Shown: piece after piece, positions 37,216 through 45,117 of the stretch | Layout: each line of letters begins with the position of its first letter | How positions within the stretch are numbered: position 1 is the stretch's first letter | DNA from: Deltaproteobacteria bacterium | Lineage (GTDB): Bacteria > Myxococcota_A > Polyangia > Haliangiales > JADYYK01 | NCBI GenBank assembly: GCA_020853705.1 | Contig: JADYYK010000005.1 | Coordinates: 1-55,102, forward strand | Length of the DNA stretch: 55,102 nt | Direction of reading: 5' to 3' | Notes under the pieces: generated by a model | Databases searched by the model: none | Told to the model about the DNA's origin: nothing | The model's input: the letters and a program-made list of their open reading frames with translations, nothing else | Made by a program: the position numbers and the translations under genes

Positions 37216-37635
37216 ATGTCCGAGCTCAATAGCGATGTGCAGCACAAGATGAGGATCCGCGCCCAGGCCCTGCTCGACCGCCTGAACCAGCGCGACTACC
37301 GTCACGCCAACCTGAACTTCGACACCATGATGACCAGCGTGATGCCGCCCGACAAGATCGAGGAGGCCTGGACCGCGGTGACCGGCAGCATCGGCGCCTT
37401 CGTGGAGACCACCGGGACCCGGGTGGAGAACCAGGACGGTCGGAACATCGTGGTGCTGACCTGCAAGTTCGAGCAAGCGACCATCGACACCCGCGTGGTG
37501 TTCGACGCCGCCGCCAACATCTCGGGCCTGTTCTTCGCGCCCGCCGCCAAGGCGCCCGACAAGGCCGCTGCGGCCGCGCCGATCCAGCCGCTGGCCCGCC
37601 AGCCCTCGCAGCCCACCCCGGCGGCGGTTCGCTAG
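37216..37635 (+). CDS. DUF3887-like protein
   Basis: A 139-residue protein. ALLDRLNQRDYRHANLNFDTMM, DKIEEAWTAVTGSIGAF and VVLTCKFEQATIDTRVVFDAAANISGLFFAP match DUF3887, an NTF2-like fold often found at the N-terminus of secreted hydrolases; here it stands alone with an Ala/Pro tail and no signal peptide. ATG 37216 is chosen because AAAGGAGA precedes it by a few bases; the frame extends to 37195 without a ribosome site. It is convergent with the lipoprotein gene ending at 37655. Confidence 0.75.
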   Translation: MSELNSDVQHKMRIRAQALLDRLNQRDYRHANLNFDTMMTSVMPPDKIEEAWTAVTGSIGAFVETTGTRVENQDGRNIVVLTCKFEQATIDTRVVFDAAANISGLFFAPAAKAPDKAAAAAPIQPLARQPSQPTPAAVR

Positions 37636-37654
37636 TCGATCGTCAGTCGATTCG

Positions 37655-38026
37655 TCAGTCGGTCGCCAGCGAGCACTGGAAGACCGCGAGGCCCTGGGAC
37701 ACACACTGCGCCGACGTCGGTGACCCCGACGTCGTGCCGCAGGTCATCGGGGTCGACTGGATGCAGTCGAGGTAGGTCTGGAACTGGGTCGTCATGCCCT
37801 TGCTGTTGCACGACGACTGCTGGCGGTTGCAGCTGGCGACGCACGCGGTCTGGTCGTGCTCGCCGTTGGGACAGCCGAGCGCGATCGACTTGGTGCAGGT
37901 GCTGGCGCAGGTCCCGGTGACGGTGTTGCCACCATCGCCGCCCGGGGAGTCGTCGTCGTCCCCGCACGCCGCCAGCAGGGTCATCCCGAGCACGAGCACC
38001 ATTCCAATGCGAGTCAAGGTCTTCAT
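37655..38026 (-). CDS. Small cysteine-rich lipoprotein
   Basis: A 123-residue lipoprotein: lipobox LLAAC followed by GDDDD, then ten Cys in the mature part, including CX3C pairs CASTC and CVASC, and TACVASCNRQQSSC. The pattern resembles the larger Cys-rich lipoprotein at 11036 in style, though no sequence identity is clear. No heme motif is present. A GATAGT box lies six bases before the ATG, without a Shine-Dalgarno. Function is unknown. Confidence 0.75.
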   Translation of the reverse strand: MKTLTRIGMVLVLGMTLLAACGDDDDSPGGDGGNTVTGTCASTCTKSIALGCPNGEHDQTACVASCNRQQSSCNSKGMTTQFQTYLDCIQSTPMTCGTTSGSPTSAQCVSQGLAVFQCSLATD

Positions 38027-38032
38027 CCAGTG

Positions 38033-38038
38033 ACTATC
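38033..38038 (-). promoter_or_regulatory. -10-like box GATAGT, 6 nt before the 38026 start
   Basis: GATAGT, then CACTGG, then ATG 38026 on the minus strand. TTCGCT lies 17 bases further up as a weak -35. Confidence 0.45.
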
Positions 38039-38073
38039 CCCCCAAGGTCGAGATTAGCGAACCCCTCGCGAAA

Positions 38074-39843
38074 TCACCACGTCTCATTGTGGTTGTCGCC
38101 GTGACAGGTCCCGGTGCAACGCCGCGTGGCCGGATCGTAGGTGAAGCCCGCGGCCGAGAACTTGATCTCTCTCAACTTGTTGATGTGCAGCGCCGGGTTG
38201 GTCACGGTGGTCCCGGTGGTGGTGGTCAGGCCGTGACAGTCCTGGCAGTTGATGTTGCCCTCGCCGAGGTGCTTGCGATGATCTCCGCTCATCAGGGCCC
38301 AGGCCGCCGAGCCGCTGGCCTTGCTGGCGTGGCAGCCGCCGCAGGTGCGCGGGGCGGCGCCGTCGTCGATGGTGCCGTTGTCGCCGCGACCGTTGCCGTG
38401 GCAGTACAGGTTGGTGCAGCGGTTGACGCCGTCGAAGCTGGCGACCGCGCTGAGGCCGCCGGTGAAGCTGACCTCGGCCTTGGCCGGAGTGGCGTCGAAC
38501 ATGTGGCCCGCGGTCAGGGCGTCGGGCGGCTTCTTGTGGCACTGCACGCAGTCGAACGCCGGCGCCGAGCTGAGGGTGACGTGGCGCGGGTGCGCGGTGA
38601 AGCTCTGTGACACCGTCTGCGGTCGCGCGCCGAGGTCGCGCGGTGGCGCGCCGGTCTGGTTGACGCCGCCGCCGTGGCAGTAGGTGCAGGTGGTGCGCCA
38701 CGCGGTGCGCGTGGTCGGGGTGCCGTGGCAGCTGTCGCAGCTCGGGGTGGCGGCGCCGGCGTAGGTGCCGCCGGTCAGGGTGGCGCCGTGGCAGGAGCGG
38801 CAGTCCTGGCGGCCCAGCTCGGCCTCGGCGCCGTGCACGGTGGCGGCGCTGAAGCCGACCGGGTGGTAGCGCCCGCCGCCCACGCCGCCGGCCCACAGGC
38901 TGCTGGTGTGGGCGTGGCCGTGGCAGCTGCCGGTGCAGTTCTGCGCCGCGGCGTTCCAGGTCAGCGCGGTCTCGCCGGCGCGATCGGCGACCAGGTCGAC
39001 GTTGCGCAGCCCGTTGATGTGCAGGCTGACGCCGGCGGGGGCGATGGCGGTGCCGCTGGTGGTGACCTGGTTGTGGCAGGTGCTACACGCGGTGGCCACG
39101 GTGGCGCCGAGGTGCAGGCTGTGCAGGCCGCTCATCTTGTCCCACTCGGTGGTCGGGCTGGCCATGCCGGCGTGACAGCTCGAGCAGGTCATGGCCGGGG
39201 CGTTCATCGCCACGGTGCCGTTGTCGCCGCGGCCGTTGCCGTGACAGTAGTTGGTGGTGCAGCCGCCGGCCATGGTGAAGGCGCCCTGGCGGCTGAGGCC
39301 GGTGCCGAAGTCGACCTCGGCGACGCCCTTGCTGGTGTCGAAGATGTGGCCCGGGCTGAGCGCGTCGGTGGCCTTGACGTGACACTGCTTGCAGTCGGCC
39401 GCGGGCGCGATGCCAGCCGTGACGTGGCGGCCGTGCGCGGGGAAGCTGCCGGAGGCGTTGCTCGTGGTGCCGTCGAGGTTGCGCGGCGGCGCGCCGGTCA
39501 TGTCGGTGCTGCCGCCGTGACAGAAGGTGCAGGTGGTGCGCCACGCGGTCGGGGTCATGACCGGGGTGTGGCAGCCATCGCAGCTGGGCGCGATCATGCT
39601 GCCCTCGAGATCCTGACCATGGCAGCCGCGACAGTCCTGCACCTGCATCTTGAGCTCGCTGCCGTGCATGGTCGGGGCGACGAAGCCGCTGGGGTGATAG
39701 GGCGGCGCGCCGTCGACCAGGCCGCGCGCGTCGACCGGGACGCCGCCGTCGCCAGCGCCGGACGCGCTGTAGGTGCCGAGATCGCAGCCGCCGGCGACCA
39801 GGGCCAGCGCGGCCACAGCGAGGAGCACTTGCCTAGAAGCCAC
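38074..39843 (-). CDS. Multiheme c-type cytochrome lipoprotein (16 heme motifs, internal duplication)
   Basis: A 589-residue lipoprotein (lipobox VAGGC) with 16 possible heme sites: 12 CX2CH, two CX4CH (CTTNYCH, CTNLYCH) and two CX3CH (CTGSCH, CTGTCH). They fall into two tandem modules (about 47-320 and 325-589), each starting YHP-GF and carrying eight motifs in the same order: four CX2CH, one CX4CH, two CX2CH, one CX3CH. Many other His residues could serve as distal ligands. Such proteins carry electrons at the outer membrane in Geobacter-type CX4CH/CX2CH families. It starts with GTG, 11 nt inside the end of the outer-membrane barrel gene, which suggests a porin-cytochrome pair. Confidence 0.93.
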   Translation of the reverse strand: MASRQVLLAVAALALVAGGCDLGTYSASGAGDGGVPVDARGLVDGAPPYHPSGFVAPTMHGSELKMQVQDCRGCHGQDLEGSMIAPSCDGCHTPVMTPTAWRTTCTFCHGGSTDMTGAPPRNLDGTTSNASGSFPAHGRHVTAGIAPAADCKQCHVKATDALSPGHIFDTSKGVAEVDFGTGLSRQGAFTMAGGCTTNYCHGNGRGDNGTVAMNAPAMTCSSCHAGMASPTTEWDKMSGLHSLHLGATVATACSTCHNQVTTSGTAIAPAGVSLHINGLRNVDLVADRAGETALTWNAAAQNCTGSCHGHAHTSSLWAGGVGGGRYHPVGFSAATVHGAEAELGRQDCRSCHGATLTGGTYAGAATPSCDSCHGTPTTRTAWRTTCTYCHGGGVNQTGAPPRDLGARPQTVSQSFTAHPRHVTLSSAPAFDCVQCHKKPPDALTAGHMFDATPAKAEVSFTGGLSAVASFDGVNRCTNLYCHGNGRGDNGTIDDGAAPRTCGGCHASKASGSAAWALMSGDHRKHLGEGNINCQDCHGLTTTTGTTVTNPALHINKLREIKFSAAGFTYDPATRRCTGTCHGDNHNETW

Positions 39844-41059
39844 TGGACACCCCCAGGAGCGCGCTGAGCGCGTGATCGGTGCGATCGGCCGAGGTCACGT
39901 CGGGCTGCCGCGACGACGCGCCCGAGAAGCTGAGCGAGGTCCACTCGGCGCGACCGCGCGCCTCGATGGCCAGCCAGCGCGTCGCCGGCATCGACAGCAC
40001 CAGGGAGCCCCACAGCGCGACGGCGTCGGCGCTGCTGCCGTCGGCCAGCCCCTCGGTCTGCGCGAACGAGCCCAGCCCGGGCAGCAGCACGTCACCACAC
40101 AGGCGCAGCTCGACGGGGCCGAGCAGGCGTGGCGCCGCGACGTCGACGCCGGCGCTGACGCCCTGCAGTGCCTCGCGCGGCAGCCGGGCCAGGTTGTCGA
40201 GCCGGGGTGTGTTGGTCATCGCGTAGTGGTAGCCGGCGTGGGCACCGAGCAGCACGCCGCTGACGCGGGTGGCGACGCCGAACGCGACGTCGAGGCTGTG
40301 CGTGGTCTGCGCGATCTCGGCCTGGGTGGCGCCGTCGCTGTAGGCGATCCCGGTCGACGAGCGTGACAGCGTGTAGTCGAGCCGGGCGCCGACCTCGAGG
40401 CCGCGCCGCCCGATGCGCCGCGCGATGTCGCCGTGGGCGTGCGCCAGGTACAGCGGCGTGGTGATGCGATAGCGCCCCAGGCGACCCTGGCCGTTGGACT
40501 CGAAAGTGGAGGTCGCGCTGCCATAGCCGCCGGCGGCGGAGACCCGCAGCGCGAGCCGCGGCAACGGCGCGGCGGGGACACGCATCGCGAGTGACGCGCT
40601 GGGCGCGGCGGTGTCGTCGGCGGCGGCGTCGTCGTCGTCGGCACTCGTGCTGGTGCTGGTGCTCGTGCTCGTGCTCGTGCCCGTGCTGGTGTCGTCGGCC
40701 AGCCCGGCCTCGCGCTGCATGATGCGCTTGCCCCAGCGGCTCCAGCGCACGTCCTTGTCCTCGCGCGGCACCGGTGCACGCCTGGTCACACCGCTGCCCA
40801 GCGGCTTGGTGGCGGCGCGAAAGTCCTCGGCATCCGCGGGCGCCTCGGCCGGCTGGGCGGCGGCGTCGCCGCTGTCGCTCGGCTCGGTCACGACGGCCTT
40901 GTCCTGCGCCTGGGCCCGGTCCTGCGCCTTCGCCTTCATGGCCGCCGCCTTCGAGCCGCGCCGGGAGCGCCGACGCTTGCGCGCCTCGGCCGAGGACCAC
41001 GACCCGACCAGCACCAGCATGACCACGACGACCGACAGGACTTTGCGACAGGTTTGCAT
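39833..41059 (-). CDS. Outer-membrane beta-barrel protein (putative porin partner of the multiheme cytochrome)
   Basis: A 408-residue exported protein. Signal peptide VLSVVVVMLVLVGSWSSAEA is followed by an Arg/Lys- and Ala-rich region, then a Thr-Ser and Asp tract (about 123-145) and a barrel of about 14-16 strands (LALRVSAAGGYGSATSTF, RLGRYRITTPLYLAHAHG, LEVGARLDYTLSRSS, WLAIEARGRAEWTSLSF) with a terminal Phe. The frame is open upstream of ATG 41059 but without signal-like sequence; GAGGA precedes this ATG. The multiheme gene overlaps its end by 11 nt. By analogy with porin-cytochrome conduits it may hold the cytochrome in the outer membrane; this is inference. Confidence 0.85.
   Translation of the reverse strand: MQTCRKVLSVVVVMLVLVGSWSSAEARKRRRSRRGSKAAAMKAKAQDRAQAQDKAVVTEPSDSGDAAAQPAEAPADAEDFRAATKPLGSGVTRRAPVPREDKDVRWSRWGKRIMQREAGLADDTSTGTSTSTSTSTSTSADDDDAAADDTAAPSASLAMRVPAAPLPRLALRVSAAGGYGSATSTFESNGQGRLGRYRITTPLYLAHAHGDIARRIGRRGLEVGARLDYTLSRSSTGIAYSDGATQAEIAQTTHSLDVAFGVATRVSGVLLGAHAGYHYAMTNTPRLDNLARLPREALQGVSAGVDVAAPRLLGPVELRLCGDVLLPGLGSFAQTEGLADGSSADAVALWGSLVLSMPATRWLAIEARGRAEWTSLSFSGASSRQPDVTSADRTDHALSALLGVSSGF
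40646..40691. repeat. GTGCT(C/G) microsatellite in the porin-like gene
   Basis: Imperfect tandem GTGCTC/GTGCTG hexamers next to a GTC run; they encode Thr-Ser dipeptides and then Asp residues in the periplasmic linker of the barrel protein. Confidence 0.85.
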
Positions 41060-41080
41060 GGGTCCTCGCGCCGCAAACTC

Positions 41081-41096
41081 TGCATCGTGTGTGCCG
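41081..41096 (-). promoter_or_regulatory. Sigma-54-type promoter for the barrel-cytochrome operon
   Basis: CGGCACA-CACG-ATGCA on the minus strand: GG (41095-41094) and GC (41083-41082) ten bases apart, matching TGGCACG-N4-TTGCA at all but three positions. Start expected near 41070, just before the GAGGA ribosome site and ATG 41059. Confidence 0.55.
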
Positions 41097-41187
41097 TCAC
41101 CGACGTGCGCCCAACCCCCCGCAGCCCGGCCCGGGCCGGGCCCCGACTGTGGGCCAGCACCCAGCCCGAACAGCGCCACTGGACGTC

Positions 41188-41214
41188 CTTCGTACACCTC
41201 ACTGTGCAGCGCCC
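41188..41214. promoter_or_regulatory. Shared upstream element C (candidate activator site)
   Basis: Two words found again near other promoters: CTTCGTACA (41188-41196, also 43238-43246) and CTGTGCAGCGCCC (41202-41214, also 42444-42456). The element lies between the two divergent sigma-54-type promoters of the barrel-cytochrome operon and the diheme gene. Confidence 0.55.
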
Positions 41215-41257
41215 ACACTGGGGCCCGCCTACCCACCGAGAGCATTCAACCCCGCGC

Positions 41258-41273
41258 GGGTACGTGCGTTGCA
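41258..41273 (+). promoter_or_regulatory. Sigma-54-type promoter for the diheme lipoprotein gene
   Basis: GGGTACG-TGCG-TTGCA: GG 41259-41260 and GC 41271-41272, ten bases apart; two mismatches in the -24 block, perfect -12. The GC is 13 bases from ATG 41286, so the mRNA would begin at the start codon. Confidence 0.65.
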
Positions 41274-41285
41274 GCTGGCCCCGCC

Positions 41286-41801
41286 ATGCGGATCGCCTTC
41301 CTGCTGAGCTGTCTCGGGTTCGGGTTGCTGCTGGGCTGCGACGATGGCGTGCTGACGCCGCTCGATCAGGCCGACGCCCCCAACCTCGCGGTCGACGCCG
41401 GTGACGGCATCGACGCTGCGCCCCTGGTGTGCGACCCGCCTGGCGCCCTGCCCGCCCCCGGCGACGGCCACCACAACCCGGGCCAGCCCTGCATGGCCTG
41501 CCATGGCACCCCGCAGGGCAGCGTGGCCGCCTTCACGGTGGCGGGCACGGTGTACACCGACCTCGCGGGCTCGGCGCCGATGGCGCAGGCCACCGTCCAC
41601 CTGGTCGACGGCAGCGGCCGTGAGGTCACCGTGGTCAGCGCCATCAACGGCAACTTCTGGTCGACCGCGCCGGTGACCTACCCGGTGCGCACCTTCGCCA
41701 GCCGCTGCCCCGACGCCGCGCCGATGCTGGCCGAGGTCGCCGCCAGCGGCGCCAGCTGCAACACCTGCCACGGCGGCGGCAACCGGATTCATCTGCCGTG
41801 A
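41286..41801 (+). CDS. Diheme c-type cytochrome lipoprotein
   Basis: A 171-residue lipoprotein with lipobox LLLGC. Two CXXCH motifs are present: CMACH (PGQPCMACHGTP) and, near the C-terminus, CNTCH (GASCNTCHGGGN). Between them AAFTVAGTVYTDLAG...TVHLVDGSGREVTVVSAINGNFW looks like a carboxypeptidase-regulatory/Ig-like beta domain. The protein would be a lipid-anchored electron carrier. It is divergent from the barrel-cytochrome operon and shares the upstream element at 41188-41214 with it, so a role in the same electron path is likely but unproven. Confidence 0.85.
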   Translation: MRIAFLLSCLGFGLLLGCDDGVLTPLDQADAPNLAVDAGDGIDAAPLVCDPPGALPAPGDGHHNPGQPCMACHGTPQGSVAAFTVAGTVYTDLAGSAPMAQATVHLVDGSGREVTVVSAINGNFWSTAPVTYPVRTFASRCPDAAPMLAEVAASGASCNTCHGGGNRIHLP

Positions 41802-41856
41802 GTGGGGGGTTCGTGCGGGAGGGGGGAGTGGGAGGGGGTAAACGGAGGGGGGAGGC

Positions 41857-42333
41857 TCAATCGTCGTGGGCTTCGCGGGCGTCGTCGCTGTCGTCGTGGT
41901 CGTCGCAGTCGATGGAGTCATCGACGCCGTCGTCGTCGTCATCCTCGTCGTCGTCGTCGCTGATGCCGTCTTGGTCGTGGTCGTCAGCGCCGTCGTCGTC
42001 GGCGCCACTGACGGCGTCCTCGGCGTCGCCGTCGCCGGAGTCCTCGGCGTCGGCCACGCCATCGCCGTCGTCGTCATCGTCATTGGCGTCGATGACCCCG
42101 TCATGATCCTCGTCGGAGTCGGCGCACACGAAGGGGTCGCTGGTGCCGTTGCGATCGACGTCGGTCGGGGTGGTGCTGGGCGCTCCCGGGGTCGCAGTGC
42201 ACTGCATGCCCGCGCCGGTGTCGAAGCAGCTCTGGATCGACTGCCTGCGCGCGGACACCTGATCGCCGGCGCAACCGGCCATCACGCAGAGACCAGCGAG
42301 CACGAAGGTGACGGGGAGCTTGGTGGACATCAT
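41857..42333 (-). CDS. Asp-rich calcium-binding-type lipoprotein (thrombospondin type 3-like repeats)
   Basis: A 158-residue lipoprotein with lipobox VMAGC. From about residue 58 nearly half of all residues are Asp or Glu, in repeats such as DVDRNGTSDPF, DSDEDHDGVIDANDDDDDGDGV, DHDQDGISDDDDEDDDDDGVDD. The DxDxDGxxD spacing is that of thrombospondin type 3/EF-hand-like calcium loops found on myxobacterial surface proteins. GGAGG lies seven bases before ATG 42333. A strong sigma-54-type promoter and a shared upstream element precede the gene. It may help hold surface proteins with calcium; the exact role is unknown. Confidence 0.8.
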   Translation of the reverse strand: MMSTKLPVTFVLAGLCVMAGCAGDQVSARRQSIQSCFDTGAGMQCTATPGAPSTTPTDVDRNGTSDPFVCADSDEDHDGVIDANDDDDDGDGVADAEDSGDGDAEDAVSGADDDGADDHDQDGISDDDDEDDDDDGVDDSIDCDDHDDSDDAREAHDD

Positions 42334-42365
42334 CGGCTGACCTCCAGGTTGTTGCTGACTGCTTC

Positions 42366-42381
42366 AGCAACCGCCGTGCCG
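42366..42381 (-). promoter_or_regulatory. Sigma-54-type promoter for the Asp-rich lipoprotein gene
   Basis: CGGCACG-GCGG-TTGCT on the minus strand: 11 of 12 consensus positions match; GG (42380-42379) and GC (42368-42367) are ten bases apart. Start near 42355, 22 bases before ATG 42333, which has a ribosome site. The best sigma-54 match in the window. Confidence 0.75.
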
Positions 42382-42423
42382 ACGCCAAGTGGCCAATTTC
42401 CGGGGATTTCAGGGGTGGCCGCT

Positions 42424-42456
42424 CGAAGCTTGCACAGTGCACGCTGTGCAGCGCCC
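42424..42456. promoter_or_regulatory. Shared upstream element A (candidate activator site)
   Basis: Contains CGAAGCTTGCACA (42424-42436), present as its reverse complement at 43230-43242, and CTGTGCAGCGCCC (42444-42456), also at 41202-41214. The arms TGCACAG/CTGTGCA (42431-42437, 42444-42450) form an inverted repeat. It lies 42 bases upstream of the -24 element of the Asp-rich lipoprotein gene. Confidence 0.6.
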
Positions 42457-42474
42457 CCACAGGGCGGCGGCGCG

Positions 42475-43128
42475 CTACTCGATGGCGAGGAAGCGAATCG
42501 CGGCAACCAGCGCGCTGCGCACCACGCGGATGCCGGCGTCGTCGTGCTCGAGCTTCAGCTTCTCGCCATCGAAGCGCACCGTGTCCCAGTCGACGTCCGC
42601 GATGGCGGCGGCGACGTCGACCCCGATGCGCACCGTGGTCACGCGGCCGGCCCGCACCTGCACCGGGGTGAAGTCGATGGCCAGCGGCAGCGCCTCCTCG
42701 TCCTCGATCTCGAACGGGCGGCTGACCCCGTTGGCCAGGGCGCGCCCCTTGATGACGTACGAGTCGCCAGTGCCGCCCAGGCGCGCCGCCAGGCGGGAGT
42801 ACATGCCCGACGGCGCATCCGGGAAGGCCAGCTCGCCGGTCGACTTGTCGGCCAGGAACTTCATGGTCAGGTCGGCGCGCGACACGCGCGGGTCGCCCGC
42901 GGCGGCGTCGCCGACCACGCGCACCTCGCGCAGGTGCAGCTCGAGGCTGTCGACCGTGACCCCCGGAGAGGTCTGCCCCGGCAGCACTGGCTGGACCTGG
43001 AACACGAAGACCAGGCCGCGCACCCCCGCGCCCCCGTCGGTGCCGGCGTCGCCGTCCCCGCTGGGCGGGTCCGAAGGACACCCCACCAGGAGGAGAACGA
43101 GCAGCACTGTCCACTTGGCCTGCCGCAT
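42475..43128 (-). CDS. Predicted lipoprotein (DUF4382-like)
   Basis: A 217-residue lipoprotein with lipobox LLLVGC followed by PSDPPSGDGDAG. The mature part is beta-rich: TVDSLELHLREVRVVGDAA, RADLTMKFLADKSTGELAFPDAPSGMYSRLAARLGG, SYVIKGRAL, LPLAIDFTPVQVRAGRVTTVRIGVDV. The 'VDSLELHLREVRV' start and the PSGMYSRLAARL segment resemble DUF4382-type lipoproteins, but the match is not certain. ATG 43128 has no Shine-Dalgarno; a sigma-54-type promoter lies 16 bases upstream. It is divergent from the FHA sigma-54 activator. Confidence 0.7.
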   Translation of the reverse strand: MRQAKWTVLLVLLLVGCPSDPPSGDGDAGTDGGAGVRGLVFVFQVQPVLPGQTSPGVTVDSLELHLREVRVVGDAAAGDPRVSRADLTMKFLADKSTGELAFPDAPSGMYSRLAARLGGTGDSYVIKGRALANGVSRPFEIEDEEALPLAIDFTPVQVRAGRVTTVRIGVDVAAAIADVDWDTVRFDGEKLKLEHDDAGIRVVRSALVAAIRFLAIE

Positions 43129-43143
43129 GCTGGGCGTCAACAG

Positions 43144-43159
43144 TGCAACCAGAGTACCA
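43144..43159 (-). promoter_or_regulatory. Sigma-54-type promoter for the 43128 lipoprotein gene
   Basis: TGGTACT-CTGG-TTGCA on the minus strand: GG (43158-43157) and GC (43146-43145) ten bases apart, perfect -12, two mismatches in -24. Start codon 16 bases after the GC. Confidence 0.65.
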
Positions 43160-43229
43160 TCCCGATGCCACCCCCACGCGAGAGCTTGCATACCAGCGAC
43201 ACGCCTCCGGCCAGGTCGGGCGTCCCGGT

Positions 43230-43246
43230 TGTGCAAGCTTCGTACA
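43230..43246. promoter_or_regulatory. Shared upstream element B (candidate activator site)
   Basis: TGTGCAAGCTTCGTACA, an imperfect inverted repeat. Its first 13 bases are the reverse complement of 42424-42436, and its last nine (CTTCGTACA) recur at 41188-41196. It lies 70 bases upstream of the -24 element of the lipoprotein gene and just before the FHA activator gene. Confidence 0.6.
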
Positions 43247-43248
43247 GT
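43243..43248 (+). promoter_or_regulatory. -10-like box TACAGT, 6 nt before a 7-codon leader ORF
   Basis: TACAGT, CTCCCC, then ATG 43255. It overlaps element B, so a regulator bound there would block this promoter. Confidence 0.45.
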
Positions 43249-43254
43249 CTCCCC

Positions 43255-43274
43255 ATGCAGACCTGGTACAGGCC

Positions 43275-43278
<4 letters not shown>
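43255..43278 (+). CDS. Possible 7-residue leader peptide ahead of the FHA sigma-54 activator
   Basis: ATG 43255 reads MQTWYRP and stops at TGA 43276-43278, which overlaps the ATG of the FHA activator gene (ATGA). With TACAGT six bases upstream, this would be a leaderless mini-ORF that hands ribosomes to the main gene by re-initiation. No Shine-Dalgarno precedes the main ATG. The mini-ORF could be chance; it is far too short to judge by composition. Confidence 0.35.
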
Positions 43279-45107
<1,829 letters not shown>

Positions 45108-45117
45108 CGCGGGGGCG

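Noticed and set aside
41163..41178. Second sigma-54-type site for the barrel-cytochrome operon (TGGCGCT-N4-GGGCT)
   Set aside because: GG-N10-GC spacing holds but the -12 block is poor, and a better site at 41081-41096 sits closer to the gene.
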